From an uncultured Duncaniella sp. (GTDB lineage: Bacteria; Bacteroidota; Bacteroidia; Bacteroidales; Muribaculaceae): a stretch of 27,371 bases of DNA. This document shows positions 15,207 through 23,159 of the stretch, piece by piece. The position numbers and the translations under genes are program-made. Every line of letters starts with the position of its first letter. Position 1 is the first letter of the stretch. The stretch is from positions 1 to 27,371 of the forward strand of contig CAJURI010000034.1 in assembly GCA_910588795.1 (NCBI GenBank), written 5' to 3'. The notes beneath the pieces were generated by a model. That model saw nothing but the letters and a program-made list of their open reading frames with translations, was not told the DNA's origin and ran no database searches.

Positions 15207-17263
15207 TTCCTTCTGCCGAATTTAGGTGTGATACCAATAAAAAACTCAAAGTTGATTCCGGGCATCGGACGGGACAGCACCGACATATAATCCTCGTTGA
15301 ACAGGTTGTTGACAGCAAGCTTCAGCTGAATGTCGACAGGTTTGAACGACAATCCTTTCTCAAGGGATATATTGCTCATGTAATAGTCCGGAAGATGACC
15401 GGTAAGGGTATAGTCATTACTTGACATGGTGAATCGTTCCGAATAGTATGCCCACTTATACAGGAACCCCCATGTGTTCCACGACAATCGTCCGGTGACA
15501 GAGGCTGAATGCTTGGGGACATACGGCAGCTGCTTGCCCACAGACATATCGGCAGGCGACATTTTATCCCCCTCATTTATAGATGGTGTCCAGGAATATG
15601 ATCCATTGAGACCGACAATCCAGCCATCGGCCGGACGCATCACCACATTGCTTTTCACTTCGATACCATAGGCATGAACTTTCTTGACATTTCTCGGGGA
15701 GAAAAATCCCTTGGTCGTTGGAAGCCAAATTATCCAGTCATCGATATGCGAATCAAACCATGTGACACTACCACCTACCGCTACAGCCCTGGCATTACCA
15801 TCATGATCATCACACCCGGCATCAAATGACACTCCTGCATCATAGCTCCAGCCTTCTTCATTTTTGAGATCAGGATTGCCGCCAGGAAGAAAATACATGT
15901 CATTGAGAGTCGGGAATTTGTGATTGCGCGACACAGATGCCCTAAGCATAACATTGCCTCTCCGAGTCACAAGTCCGTCAATAAAGAATGCCGGAATCAC
16001 CGGAGCCCATCTGTCGCCAAACATATCCTCACGCATCACGAGAGACATGCCTATGCGATCAGTGGCCTGCCACTTTGCAGACAGTGCGCCGGAAAGTTCT
16101 ATGCGGCCTTTATCATACCCGACTATGCCGTTGCCTCCTTCCTGAAGGATTATATTTTTATCAACACTTCTGACAAAATGCTGGTGAGCTGAAAGATTGG
16201 CGGTAAAGAACCATCTCTTTGCCGGATTGTATTCGCCGTCGATCTGACCATATATCGTATTGACCTTGCTTCGGGAACGTGTCATCACGGCCCAATTTTC
16301 AGGAGCTACCTCCCGTCGGTAGTCATATCCCATCCATGTATGGATATACCCTCCTTTGACTGATGTTTTCCAGGTGCTGCGGTTATGGTTCCACGACACT
16401 ATGCCTCGGAATGTGTGTTCACGTTGCCGGTTCTCAAAGTCAGCAGCATCGCCATAATCAGTAGTAAGCATTGGGAGCTCCCGATTGGAGTTTATAAACC
16501 ACGCATTCACTCCGAAACGGTCGCCCCGCAGAGTGTTATAGTAAACTTCCTGCAATATGTGAAAATCCTTGAAAGACCCTGAGCGGTTGCGCTCCTTAGG
16601 ATGATACTGCCCTATTATATTATGATTATCGTCATAGATATTCACTTTCTTGTCATGATTGGTGTACTTGTAGTCATTGGGTGACGACGAATACACCACA
16701 CGTGTAGAACTACCCCAGTGTTCATTGCCATAGGTGATACGGGCGAATTCATCGAAAGTACTGAAGGAACCTATACCTTGAACATACTGGGCATTAAAAC
16801 CCTCGGATACATCCGGAAGCGTCCCGAGACGTACCAGTCCTCCAAGTCCGCCTCCGGTCTCATTGACTGACGATGTGCCATGGAGAAGGGAAGCCTGATC
16901 TATGAAATAGGCCGGGATCGTAGAAAAATCAGTCATACCAAGCATCGGGTTGTTGATACGCATCCCGTTCCAGGTCACCTGAGTGTGGCTTGGAGAAGTG
17001 CCACGGAAAGCTACTGTGGAGAGCGTTGCCCGACCGTAACTTTTCACAAAAACCGACGAATTGAATTTAAGTATATCTGCCATGGAAAGAGCCACATTCT
17101 CCTTGAGCATGGCGGAATCAAACGGTGTCTTCTGAACGCCGATCTCTTTCATGGGCCTACGAGCCGTCACTGTGACTTGTCCAAGCCTGATCTTTCCGTC
17201 ATTCTGTGAATATGCGGCACTCGCAACAGCCGACAACAATATAAGAAAAACAAACCTTTTCAT
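15203..17263 (-). CDS. btuB: TonB-dependent vitamin B12 receptor
   Basis: This outer-membrane gated barrel should import cobalamin using TonB energy. The 686-residue protein has a signal peptide (MKRFVFLILLSAVASAAYSQ), a TonB-box-like stretch (LGQVTVTARR), a plug domain with SVFVKSYGRATLSTVAFRG and TQVTWNGMRINNP, and a long C-terminal barrel (from about residue 150) ending in the aromatic/basic FFIGITPKFGRRK. It lacks the carboxypeptidase-like N-terminal extension of SusC-type receptors and its length fits BtuB. The ATG at 17263 overlaps the btuG stop (ATGA); a TTG two codons upstream is less likely. Known Bacteroides BtuB proteins form a complex with BtuG, encoded next door here too. Confidence 0.93.
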   Translation of the reverse strand: MKRFVFLILLSAVASAAYSQNDGKIRLGQVTVTARRPMKEIGVQKTPFDSAMLKENVALSMADILKFNSSVFVKSYGRATLSTVAFRGTSPSHTQVTWNGMRINNPMLGMTDFSTIPAYFIDQASLLHGTSSVNETGGGLGGLVRLGTLPDVSEGFNAQYVQGIGSFSTFDEFARITYGNEHWGSSTRVVYSSSPNDYKYTNHDKKVNIYDDNHNIIGQYHPKERNRSGSFKDFHILQEVYYNTLRGDRFGVNAWFINSNRELPMLTTDYGDAADFENRQREHTFRGIVSWNHNRSTWKTSVKGGYIHTWMGYDYRREVAPENWAVMTRSRSKVNTIYGQIDGEYNPAKRWFFTANLSAHQHFVRSVDKNIILQEGGNGIVGYDKGRIELSGALSAKWQATDRIGMSLVMREDMFGDRWAPVIPAFFIDGLVTRRGNVMLRASVSRNHKFPTLNDMYFLPGGNPDLKNEEGWSYDAGVSFDAGCDDHDGNARAVAVGGSVTWFDSHIDDWIIWLPTTKGFFSPRNVKKVHAYGIEVKSNVVMRPADGWIVGLNGSYSWTPSINEGDKMSPADMSVGKQLPYVPKHSASVTGRLSWNTWGFLYKWAYYSERFTMSSNDYTLTGHLPDYYMSNISLEKGLSFKPVDIQLKLAVNNLFNEDYMSVLSRPMPGINFEFFIGITPKFGRRK

Positions 17264-18327
17264 TTCCAACAGAACGCACCGGGATTTATACCAACATAAA
17301 ATTCATCAACAAGTTCACCGTCAGGCGTGTAACGATATATTATACCCTGCTGCTGGTAGTCAATGGCATCGGCTACATACACATCTCCTGTCGACGGGCT
17401 CACTGTAAGGCCATAATACTTTGTGTCACGACGTTCAAGGAACGGCCGCACCGGCAGACGGACAGCATCGACATCCATACACCATATGTCATCATCCACC
17501 CAATAGAGCAGACTTCCATCGCCATTGACCTGAAGTTCACATGGCGAATTACCGAGCCTGAACTTAAATTCCTTTTCAACAACAAAATCTTCCGGATCTA
17601 TTCTGAATAGCGATGGTGCTTCATAACCATAAGGACTACCCTCATAACCTCCGTCGGTAATGGTCCATAATCTGCTATTCCTGTCCACAGCCAGAGATGT
17701 AGGCTGGACACCGACGGTAAGAGATCCCACTATCTGATCATTATCCGTGTCTATCTTGACTATGCGGTTCTGATAAGACCAACAGTTGCAATACACATAT
17801 TTGCCAATCTGAACCATCTGTTCCGTAGACCCGTTGCCCATAGCCATATCCGGGACTTCTATGTATCCTGTCACCTCATACTTGCGGGGATTGACAATGA
17901 ATATGCGGTTGTCCCACAACTGACTCACGTAAGCTTTGTCATCACTCACGAAATGTATATAACGTGGAGATGTAAGATTCTCTATACGGCCAACCTCCTT
18001 GAACGTATCAAGATCGATAGCGAATACAACATGGCTGTTGTTGACGACTACCCATCCTTTATCATCGTGCACGGTCATTGACTGAGCCACATCGCCGAGC
18101 TTCATGCCGTTGGCACGTATGAACACTTCATTTTCCACCTTTTCTGTCTCAGGATCATAATACGAGAGTGTGGCATTGCCATACTGGAAGTTCCCTTCAT
18201 TCAGTATGAACAGCCCTGCTCCTGAAGCGTCAAAATCCTCCGGATTATCAGAATAATCCCACTTCATGCATCCTGTCAGACAGACTGACAGACATAATAT
18301 AATAATTATTTTACTTGTTGTTCTCAT
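17260..18327 (-). CDS. btuG: BtuG-like surface beta-propeller B12-capture lipoprotein
   Basis: Inferred role: an extracellular lipoprotein that captures cobalamin and caps BtuB. The 355-residue protein has a lipoprotein signal (lipobox LTGC, Cys20) and a repeated propeller pattern. Several blades carry YncE/DUF5074-like units such as FILNEGNFQYGNATLSYYDPET, VVNNSHVVFAIDLDTFKEVG, VYCNCWSYQNRIVKIDTDND and YGLTVSPSTGDVYVADAID. Length, lipobox, blade pattern and position immediately upstream of btuB match the Bacteroides BtuG family. I chose the ATG at 18327, which places the signal peptide at the N terminus. It overlaps the upstream gene by 17 bp. Confidence 0.88.
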   Translation of the reverse strand: MRTTSKIIIILCLSVCLTGCMKWDYSDNPEDFDASGAGLFILNEGNFQYGNATLSYYDPETEKVENEVFIRANGMKLGDVAQSMTVHDDKGWVVVNNSHVVFAIDLDTFKEVGRIENLTSPRYIHFVSDDKAYVSQLWDNRIFIVNPRKYEVTGYIEVPDMAMGNGSTEQMVQIGKYVYCNCWSYQNRIVKIDTDNDQIVGSLTVGVQPTSLAVDRNSRLWTITDGGYEGSPYGYEAPSLFRIDPEDFVVEKEFKFRLGNSPCELQVNGDGSLLYWVDDDIWCMDVDAVRLPVRPFLERRDTKYYGLTVSPSTGDVYVADAIDYQQQGIIYRYTPDGELVDEFYVGINPGAFCWK

Positions 18328-20074
18328 CACAGAAACTGAACACTTCGGTGGAATTCTCACCAAGCTGACCGGCATATGCATTTACACCTGTCTGGACCTT
18401 TATGAAATCAATGAACTTAAGACCGGCAGACTCCCCTTTGAGATTGACGGCATCAGAGATCCTGAAACGATTGGAAATTGCAGAAGCGTCGGGGTTGTTC
18501 TTGTCCTGGACATCGTCACCGAGATTATCGACATATCCCCATGCAAAAGGATTGTTGCACCAAAGTCCTGTAAGCGACGATATCTCCGTTCTGGCCTTAA
18601 GCCGGACGCCATAAAGTGTATAGGAGTCACTTTCAATCCACAACGGATAATAGAATGCCTGAGGATGCTGGGAGCTTATACGCCTTACGGTGCCGGATTC
18701 ACCCATATTATCAGTCCATTGTGTATCCATATTGGCTCCCGGACGATAATAGGTGACGGCATATTGCTGGATTGTCTCTTCTTTGCCATATTCCGATCCC
18801 TTCAACTCATACCACTCATCATCCGGAAGGCCGTTGCCGTTTACATCCTGCATCACCCACACAATACCGGGCTCATTGGAGGTATCTATGGCATTACCTT
18901 TTATAGAAAAATCATAACCGCCTTTATTTTCTATACTGTGGTCAAACCCCACTATTATGTATCCGCCCCATGCTCCAAGCGAAACACTATGCTCCTTATT
19001 AAGTCGGCCGAGAGCATACCGGCATGCCGATTCATGAGTTGAAACCCCGTCATATCCTGAGGCTTTCTCATTTATAAATTGACCCGGGGCAGGAATATAC
19101 TCATATACTTTGTCAGCATATCGGCTGCCTGACACTGTGTATGGTCGCAAATTCGAACCCTTACAGCATACAACTGTGATCTCTATGGAAGCTTCATCGC
19201 TACCTGTGGATGAAATGTTTCGTGAGACATACTGTTTTGATAGAGGTGAGGAATATTTTGCCGTGAACTCAAGAGTGTATTCCCCTATTCCATCAGGCTT
19301 GAATTCATACAAGACAGATGTGGCTCCAGGTATCTCCACTCCATCAAGGCTCCACTGATATGAGACATTTTCTGACACTGACACGTAAGGGCGCAGGCAT
19401 ATCGACCCACCCTCACGGACATATTTTTTATTATGATCTGAGAAAAACGTTGATGAAGGCAACACTATGTCGACAGGCATTCTGTCGACTACATTTATTA
19501 CTACAGTTTTTTCAGCCTTACCATCACTGTTGGTCACAGTCAACAAAAGATCGTATTTGCCTATGGAAGATTCCTTGAACTTATAAGTCATCTCCTCGCC
19601 GACAATTTTGCCGGCGATAGACCATTGGAAGGTTGCTCCTTGAGAATTTTGCACATCGGGCTTAAATTCATATTCGCGTCCGGCGACCACATTCAAGCCA
19701 TCATAAGGCACTGCGATGGATATGACCGGAGGAGCCATTTCGGTGACATCAACCCTGAGGTCAGCCTTTGCTTTACCGGCAGGAGTACTGACGGTAAGAG
19801 TTATATAATACGTACCCGGATCTATGAAGACATGTCGTAGCTGCGGTTTGTCAGATATAATGCTACCCTCACATTCCCATGTGAAGGCAGCATCGTCTAC
19901 ATTTTTATAGACAGGGGTCACCGATAATGTTGCCCCTGTCTTAACAATGTAATATCCGTCCTCGCTATCAAGCTCTATCACAGGAGGCTGTGAGGCATCC
20001 TGAAGGATATCCTCATCTTTGTTACAGGAGAGGAATATTGCCAAAAAGGGCAAAAATAGCAAGAACTTTTTCAT
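18311..20074 (-). CDS. PKD/Ig-repeat surface lipoprotein of the B12 operon
   Basis: This is a 587-residue predicted surface lipoprotein of unknown exact role. After the lipobox (FLSC, Cys17) come N-K-D-E-D, which resembles the acidic surface-export signal of Bacteroidota lipoproteins. Three PKD/Ig-like repeats follow (about 35-110, 113-197, 200-300), each with a buried Trp (FTWECEG, FQWSIAG, YQWSLDG) and a GxYxLxxxV-like strand. The C-terminal domain (about 310-585) is not one I can name. It contains a calcium-loop-like DVNGNGLPDDEW, several aromatic stretches and WCNNPFAWGYVDN. It lies between the DUF4465 gene (8-nt gap) and btuG (17-bp overlap), behind the riboswitch, so a part in B12 capture is likely but unproven. 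Confidence 0.85.
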   Translation of the reverse strand: MKKFLLFLPFLAIFLSCNKDEDILQDASQPPVIELDSEDGYYIVKTGATLSVTPVYKNVDDAAFTWECEGSIISDKPQLRHVFIDPGTYYITLTVSTPAGKAKADLRVDVTEMAPPVISIAVPYDGLNVVAGREYEFKPDVQNSQGATFQWSIAGKIVGEEMTYKFKESSIGKYDLLLTVTNSDGKAEKTVVINVVDRMPVDIVLPSSTFFSDHNKKYVREGGSICLRPYVSVSENVSYQWSLDGVEIPGATSVLYEFKPDGIGEYTLEFTAKYSSPLSKQYVSRNISSTGSDEASIEITVVCCKGSNLRPYTVSGSRYADKVYEYIPAPGQFINEKASGYDGVSTHESACRYALGRLNKEHSVSLGAWGGYIIVGFDHSIENKGGYDFSIKGNAIDTSNEPGIVWVMQDVNGNGLPDDEWYELKGSEYGKEETIQQYAVTYYRPGANMDTQWTDNMGESGTVRRISSQHPQAFYYPLWIESDSYTLYGVRLKARTEISSLTGLWCNNPFAWGYVDNLGDDVQDKNNPDASAISNRFRISDAVNLKGESAGLKFIDFIKVQTGVNAYAGQLGENSTEVFSFCDENNK

Positions 20075-20082
20075 ACTGAGAA

Positions 20083-21018
20083 TTATTCGTTAACTGTTAT
20101 TTCAAGATCATCAAGGGCGACATACGCAGGAGTATTGAGCCCCCAATCGCCAACATCACTGCCTTTAAAATCAATCGCAACCGTACATACGTTATCTCCG
20201 AGACCGCTCAAGTCAACCTTGTTCCAGCCTGTGCGGATCTCTTTGTCAAGACCTGATTCATTGACTTTGGAAGCATCAAAGTTGGCAAGATAGTAATCGA
20301 CAGTCTTTCCGGTGGGCTTACCGTTCTTATCTATGGCGACGAACACAACCTTAAACCATCCGTTATTGTCCTTAAGCGCATGTGACATGCCATTGCCATC
20401 TTTCATTGCCAGATATGAGTAGGTAGTATTGCATACCCACACACTATTGAATTTACCATAATGTGCCACACCGCTGACAGGCTGGTTGGGATCGGATGCT
20501 ACCACCTGATATCCGGTTTTGTCTGTAAGGTACATCTTAGCACACTTCTCATAAGAGACTGAGGACTCTTTCTCTACCGAGAATCCATTCGCAACAATAA
20601 AGTTCGCATCATTATGGCCTCCAGACTGATTGTACACACTGCACTGATTTGTATAATCAGCTCCTGTCATATTGGTGAAGCGAGATACCACAAATCCGCC
20701 GTTGTAGAATTCATACATCCATGGATTGCCCGGGACCCATTCCTGCCACAGATAGTTGACAGGAAACTGCACATAAGTGTCGGTCTCACCTATTTGTGCC
20801 ATATAGCCGGATTTCACCTGTTCGCCTTCCGTATATGAAGAATAATAGTTTGAGCCATACTCATCTACGGCAACAAGAGATCCCGGCACCTTGTCAAATG
20901 ATACTACTGTGGTAGTAGAGTCAGGAAGGATCTGTTCATCATCATCAGAACATGCCGTAAACATTGCAGCTGTCAGTAACGCCGCGCCATAGATAATAAA
21001 ACCGAAATTACGTTTCAT
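20083..21018 (-). CDS. DUF4465-family surface lipoprotein (BtuH-like)
   Basis: This is the first gene of the B12 operon. The 311-residue protein has a lipoprotein signal (FTAC, Cys23) followed by S-D-D-D-E, an acidic surface-export signal. The body is beta-rich with family-typical segments: WNKVDLSGLGDNVCTVAIDF, GLNTPAYVALDDLEI at the C terminus, and a central GFVVSRFTNMTGADYTNQC. DUF4465 proteins recur in Bacteroidota B12 loci, and one group (BtuH) is reported to bind B12. I recall that link but cannot verify that this protein belongs to the binding group. It starts about 300 nt downstream of the riboswitch promoter. Confidence 0.85.
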   Translation of the reverse strand: MKRNFGFIIYGAALLTAAMFTACSDDDEQILPDSTTTVVSFDKVPGSLVAVDEYGSNYYSSYTEGEQVKSGYMAQIGETDTYVQFPVNYLWQEWVPGNPWMYEFYNGGFVVSRFTNMTGADYTNQCSVYNQSGGHNDANFIVANGFSVEKESSVSYEKCAKMYLTDKTGYQVVASDPNQPVSGVAHYGKFNSVWVCNTTYSYLAMKDGNGMSHALKDNNGWFKVVFVAIDKNGKPTGKTVDYYLANFDASKVNESGLDKEIRTGWNKVDLSGLGDNVCTVAIDFKGSDVGDWGLNTPAYVALDDLEITVNE

Positions 21019-21086
21019 CTGGTCTTAGAACTGTTTTTTAGGTTGATAATATTATTTGTTTTTACCAACGGGACCATGAAACATAG

Positions 21087-21117
21087 CTTATGTAAGGATT
21101 AGTCCTTGAAAGATAAG
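21087..21117 (-). other. candidate expression-platform hairpin in the B12 operon leader
   Basis: Between the riboswitch and the first start codon the leader can form CTTAT-loop-AAGGA / TCCTT-loop-ATAAG (5 + 5 bp, minus strand). It has no U tract, so it is not a terminator. It could be part of a translational control structure. The rest of 21019-21155 shows no gene. Confidence 0.35.
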
Positions 21118-21155
21118 CCGCCTGTAATCCCGCAGGGTTGAATTTATCTGAGACA

Positions 21156-21311
21156 TTTGAAGCAGGTTTTCTGACTTGTCCTAAACGTCACACCTTCTCA
21201 CCTTATATCAAGGCAATGGCTTTTTCGTGACAGTTCCGGCCATTCATGACCGGAAGGATTTACAGCAGCGGGTACTGTCCCGGATTCACACCGGATTCCC
21301 TTGGCTTCAAA
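21156..21311 (-). promoter_or_regulatory. cobalamin riboswitch
   Basis: On the minus strand the region carries the conserved cobalamin aptamer. The closing stem P1 pairs TTTGAAGC (21311-21304) with GCTTCAAA (21163-21156). The core runs GGGAATCC-GGTG-TGAATCC, then GGGACAGTACCCGCTGCTGTAA (with 21300-21260 covering the core). The B12 box is AAGTCAGAAAACCTGC (21177-21162). The variable P6-like arm is made by the complementary TTCCGGTCAT / ATGGCCGGAA. It should reduce expression of the downstream uptake operon when adenosyl- or related cobalamin is abundant. Confidence 0.96.
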
Positions 21312-21319
21312 ACCGGATG

Positions 21320-21327
21320 CAAAATTA
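21320..21327 (-). promoter_or_regulatory. predicted B12 operon promoter (-7 box)
   Basis: TAATTTTG (21327-21320) fits the Bacteroidota -7 consensus TAnnTTTG and lies 8 nt upstream of the riboswitch P1 stem. The transcript would therefore begin right at the aptamer. No good -33 element is visible. Confidence 0.6.
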
Positions 21328-21361
21328 GTGAATTTTTTGGATTATCATAAGAATTCGACAA

Positions 21362-21396
21362 GAAAAAATCCCACAGAGAATTTTTCTCCGCGGGAT
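21362..21396 (-). terminator. rho-independent terminator of the GH28 gene
   Basis: A 13-bp stem (ATCCCGCGGAGAA / TTCTCTGTGGGAT, with two G-U pairs, 3-nt loop) is followed by TTTTTTC on the minus strand, 24 nt after the GH28 stop codon. It isolates the GH28 transcript from the B12 operon promoter just downstream. Confidence 0.92.
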
Positions 21397-21420
21397 AATA
21401 TGTTAATACCTGATTCGGAT

Positions 21421-22974
21421 CTATTTTACATTTTTGTTGGTGCCGGTATATACGACCGGAGGTTCAGAGATAAAATTGCAATCAATGAACGATGCGTCGG
21501 TAACATTATTGACAGTCATAGCCGGGCCCTCGTCAGGACGTATGGTCACATTCCTTAACTCAATGCCTTTTGATTCGGATAGCAGACCTCCCTCACGTGC
21601 TGTAAATACCGAATTGGTCACATGGATATTCTCGATAGGCATTTCAGGTATACCGTTGAACTTCAAAGCCTTTCCCGAACGGAACGATGTGACATCATTG
21701 ATATAGATATCACGGAACTGCGGAGTGGTCTCATCGACAGGAGGGATGGTTGAAGGCGCGTTCTTCACCCAATAATAAAGATCGAAAGTGATTGCATCGC
21801 CTGATATGTCAAGCATATTCACATTATCAATATATATGTTTCTCACAACGCCTCCTCGTCCGCGGGTGCTTTTAAAGCGCAGCCCCACATCGGTGCCTAT
21901 AAACTGGCAGTCTGAAACCGAAACATTGGTCACACCGCCCGACATTTCGCTGCCTACCACAAAGCCACCGTGGCCATGGTACACGCGGCAATCACGCACA
22001 ATCACATTTTCAGTCGGCATACCTCTCCTGCGGCCAGCCTCATCCTTGCCGGACTTCAGACAGATTGCATCATCACCGACATCGAGGGTGGATCGGCAGA
22101 TGATCACATTGCGGCACGATTCCACATCAAGTCCATCGCCGTTCTGAGCAAAGAAAGGATTCTTTATGAACACACCGTCAACAATGAGATTCTCACACAT
22201 CAAAGGATGCACATTCCACGCAGGAGAATTCTGGAATGTCACCCCCTGCAAAAACACATTTTTGCATTTTACAAGCTGTATCATCACCGGGCGCAGATAA
22301 CGCTTTATTTTTGCAGCCTCTTCTTTTGTGAGTGACGCACGATCACGATCGCTCTTCTCGCTATACTCCATTCCGTCTATATAGCTTTGAGAGGGATACC
22401 ATATCTTGTCGTCCACAACAATTCCACCCTTGGAGGTCAGATTCTTCCACTCAGCACCCGACATTTTGTCACGTTTTACCGGACGCCACATTCCGCCGTT
22501 TCCGTCTATGACACCATCTCCGGTGATAGCCACGTTCTCAAGATTCTCGCCTGTTATGGGAGACTGTGTACGCCATGCCTCAAAGCCTTCATATGTCACA
22601 TATTTGGTCTCATAAAGACTTTCATCAGCCGAAAAAGTTATCAAGGCACCACCGTCAAGATGCAGATTGACATTAGATTTAAGCACTATAGGGCCTGTCA
22701 GCCACACACCTGCCGGCACATTGAGGGTACCGCCCCCTTGAGAGGACAGATGATCTATGGCATCAGAAAAAGCCTTGGTGTTCAGTGATATTCCGTCGGC
22801 CACAGCTCCGAAGTCAGTTAGCGACACAGTCCTTGACGGAAAAACAGGACGGTCAATCTTAGGCATTTCAAACTGCAGACCCTCATACAGGGAATCATAA
22901 TTTCCGGCAAAGGATGTCACACTTCCAAGCATTACAGCCACTGCAAAAGCCGGGATAAAATATGGTATTTTCAT
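21421..22974 (-). CDS. secreted glycoside hydrolase family 28 (polygalacturonase-like)
   Basis: Predicted to hydrolyse galacturonic-acid linkages in pectic glycans, in the periplasm or outside. The 517-residue protein has a signal peptide (MKIPYFIPAFAVAVMLGSVTSFA), the pectate-lyase-superfamily start VSLTDFGAVADGISLNTKAF (50-69) and a right-handed beta-helix of regular NV/I-rich turns. The GH28 catalytic set is complete: NGDGLD (278-283), DD (301-302), GHGG (334-337) and RFK (366-368). Length is normal for bacterial exo-acting GH28 enzymes. There is no lipobox. No SusC/SusD pair, sulfatase or other carbohydrase is nearby, so it stands alone rather than in a polysaccharide utilization locus. 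The exact substrate is open. Confidence 0.93.
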   Translation of the reverse strand: MKIPYFIPAFAVAVMLGSVTSFAGNYDSLYEGLQFEMPKIDRPVFPSRTVSLTDFGAVADGISLNTKAFSDAIDHLSSQGGGTLNVPAGVWLTGPIVLKSNVNLHLDGGALITFSADESLYETKYVTYEGFEAWRTQSPITGENLENVAITGDGVIDGNGGMWRPVKRDKMSGAEWKNLTSKGGIVVDDKIWYPSQSYIDGMEYSEKSDRDRASLTKEEAAKIKRYLRPVMIQLVKCKNVFLQGVTFQNSPAWNVHPLMCENLIVDGVFIKNPFFAQNGDGLDVESCRNVIICRSTLDVGDDAICLKSGKDEAGRRRGMPTENVIVRDCRVYHGHGGFVVGSEMSGGVTNVSVSDCQFIGTDVGLRFKSTRGRGGVVRNIYIDNVNMLDISGDAITFDLYYWVKNAPSTIPPVDETTPQFRDIYINDVTSFRSGKALKFNGIPEMPIENIHVTNSVFTAREGGLLSESKGIELRNVTIRPDEGPAMTVNNVTDASFIDCNFISEPPVVYTGTNKNVK

Positions 22975-22996
22975 GGCATATTGGTTATTTTAGCCA

Positions 22997-23004
22997 CAAA
23001 GGTA
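22997..23004 (-). promoter_or_regulatory. predicted GH28 promoter (-7 box)
   Basis: TACCTTTG (23004-22997) matches TAnnTTTG and lies 22 nt upstream of the GH28 ATG. No clear -33 is seen. It diverges from the yhcH promoter at 23034-23066. Confidence 0.55.
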
Positions 23005-23032
23005 ATTAAAATAGGTGAAATTTTTGGAATTT

Positions 23033-23044
23033 ATTTACGTAAAT
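23033..23044. repeat. 12-bp perfect palindrome in the divergent GH28/yhcH promoter region
   Basis: ATTTACGTAAAT is a perfect palindrome lying between the two predicted divergent -7 boxes and overlapping the likely -33 region of the yhcH promoter. This is a plausible operator for a dimeric regulator. AT-rich palindromes can arise by chance, so function is inferred only from position. Confidence 0.45.
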
Positions 23045-23066
23045 ACATCCGAGTTGATTATCTTTG
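23034..23066 (+). promoter_or_regulatory. predicted yhcH-glnA promoter
   Basis: TATCTTTG (23059-23066) matches the -7 consensus TAnnTTTG. TTTA (23034-23037), 21 nt upstream, is a partial -33 match. The transcript would carry a leader of about 85-90 nt before the yhcH ATG, AT-rich and without an obvious structure. Confidence 0.55.
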
Positions 23067-23159
23067 CATCAAGCTTGACACTCTCTACAAGCCAACCGAT
23101 ATAATCATCAATAACATAATATTCAAAAAAAATAACCCGAAAAAATTCTTTTATATATC

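Noticed and set aside
18266..19042. 258-codon plus-strand frame opposite the PKD lipoprotein and btuG
   Set aside because: It is antisense to two well-supported coupled genes, with no promoter box or recognisable domain.
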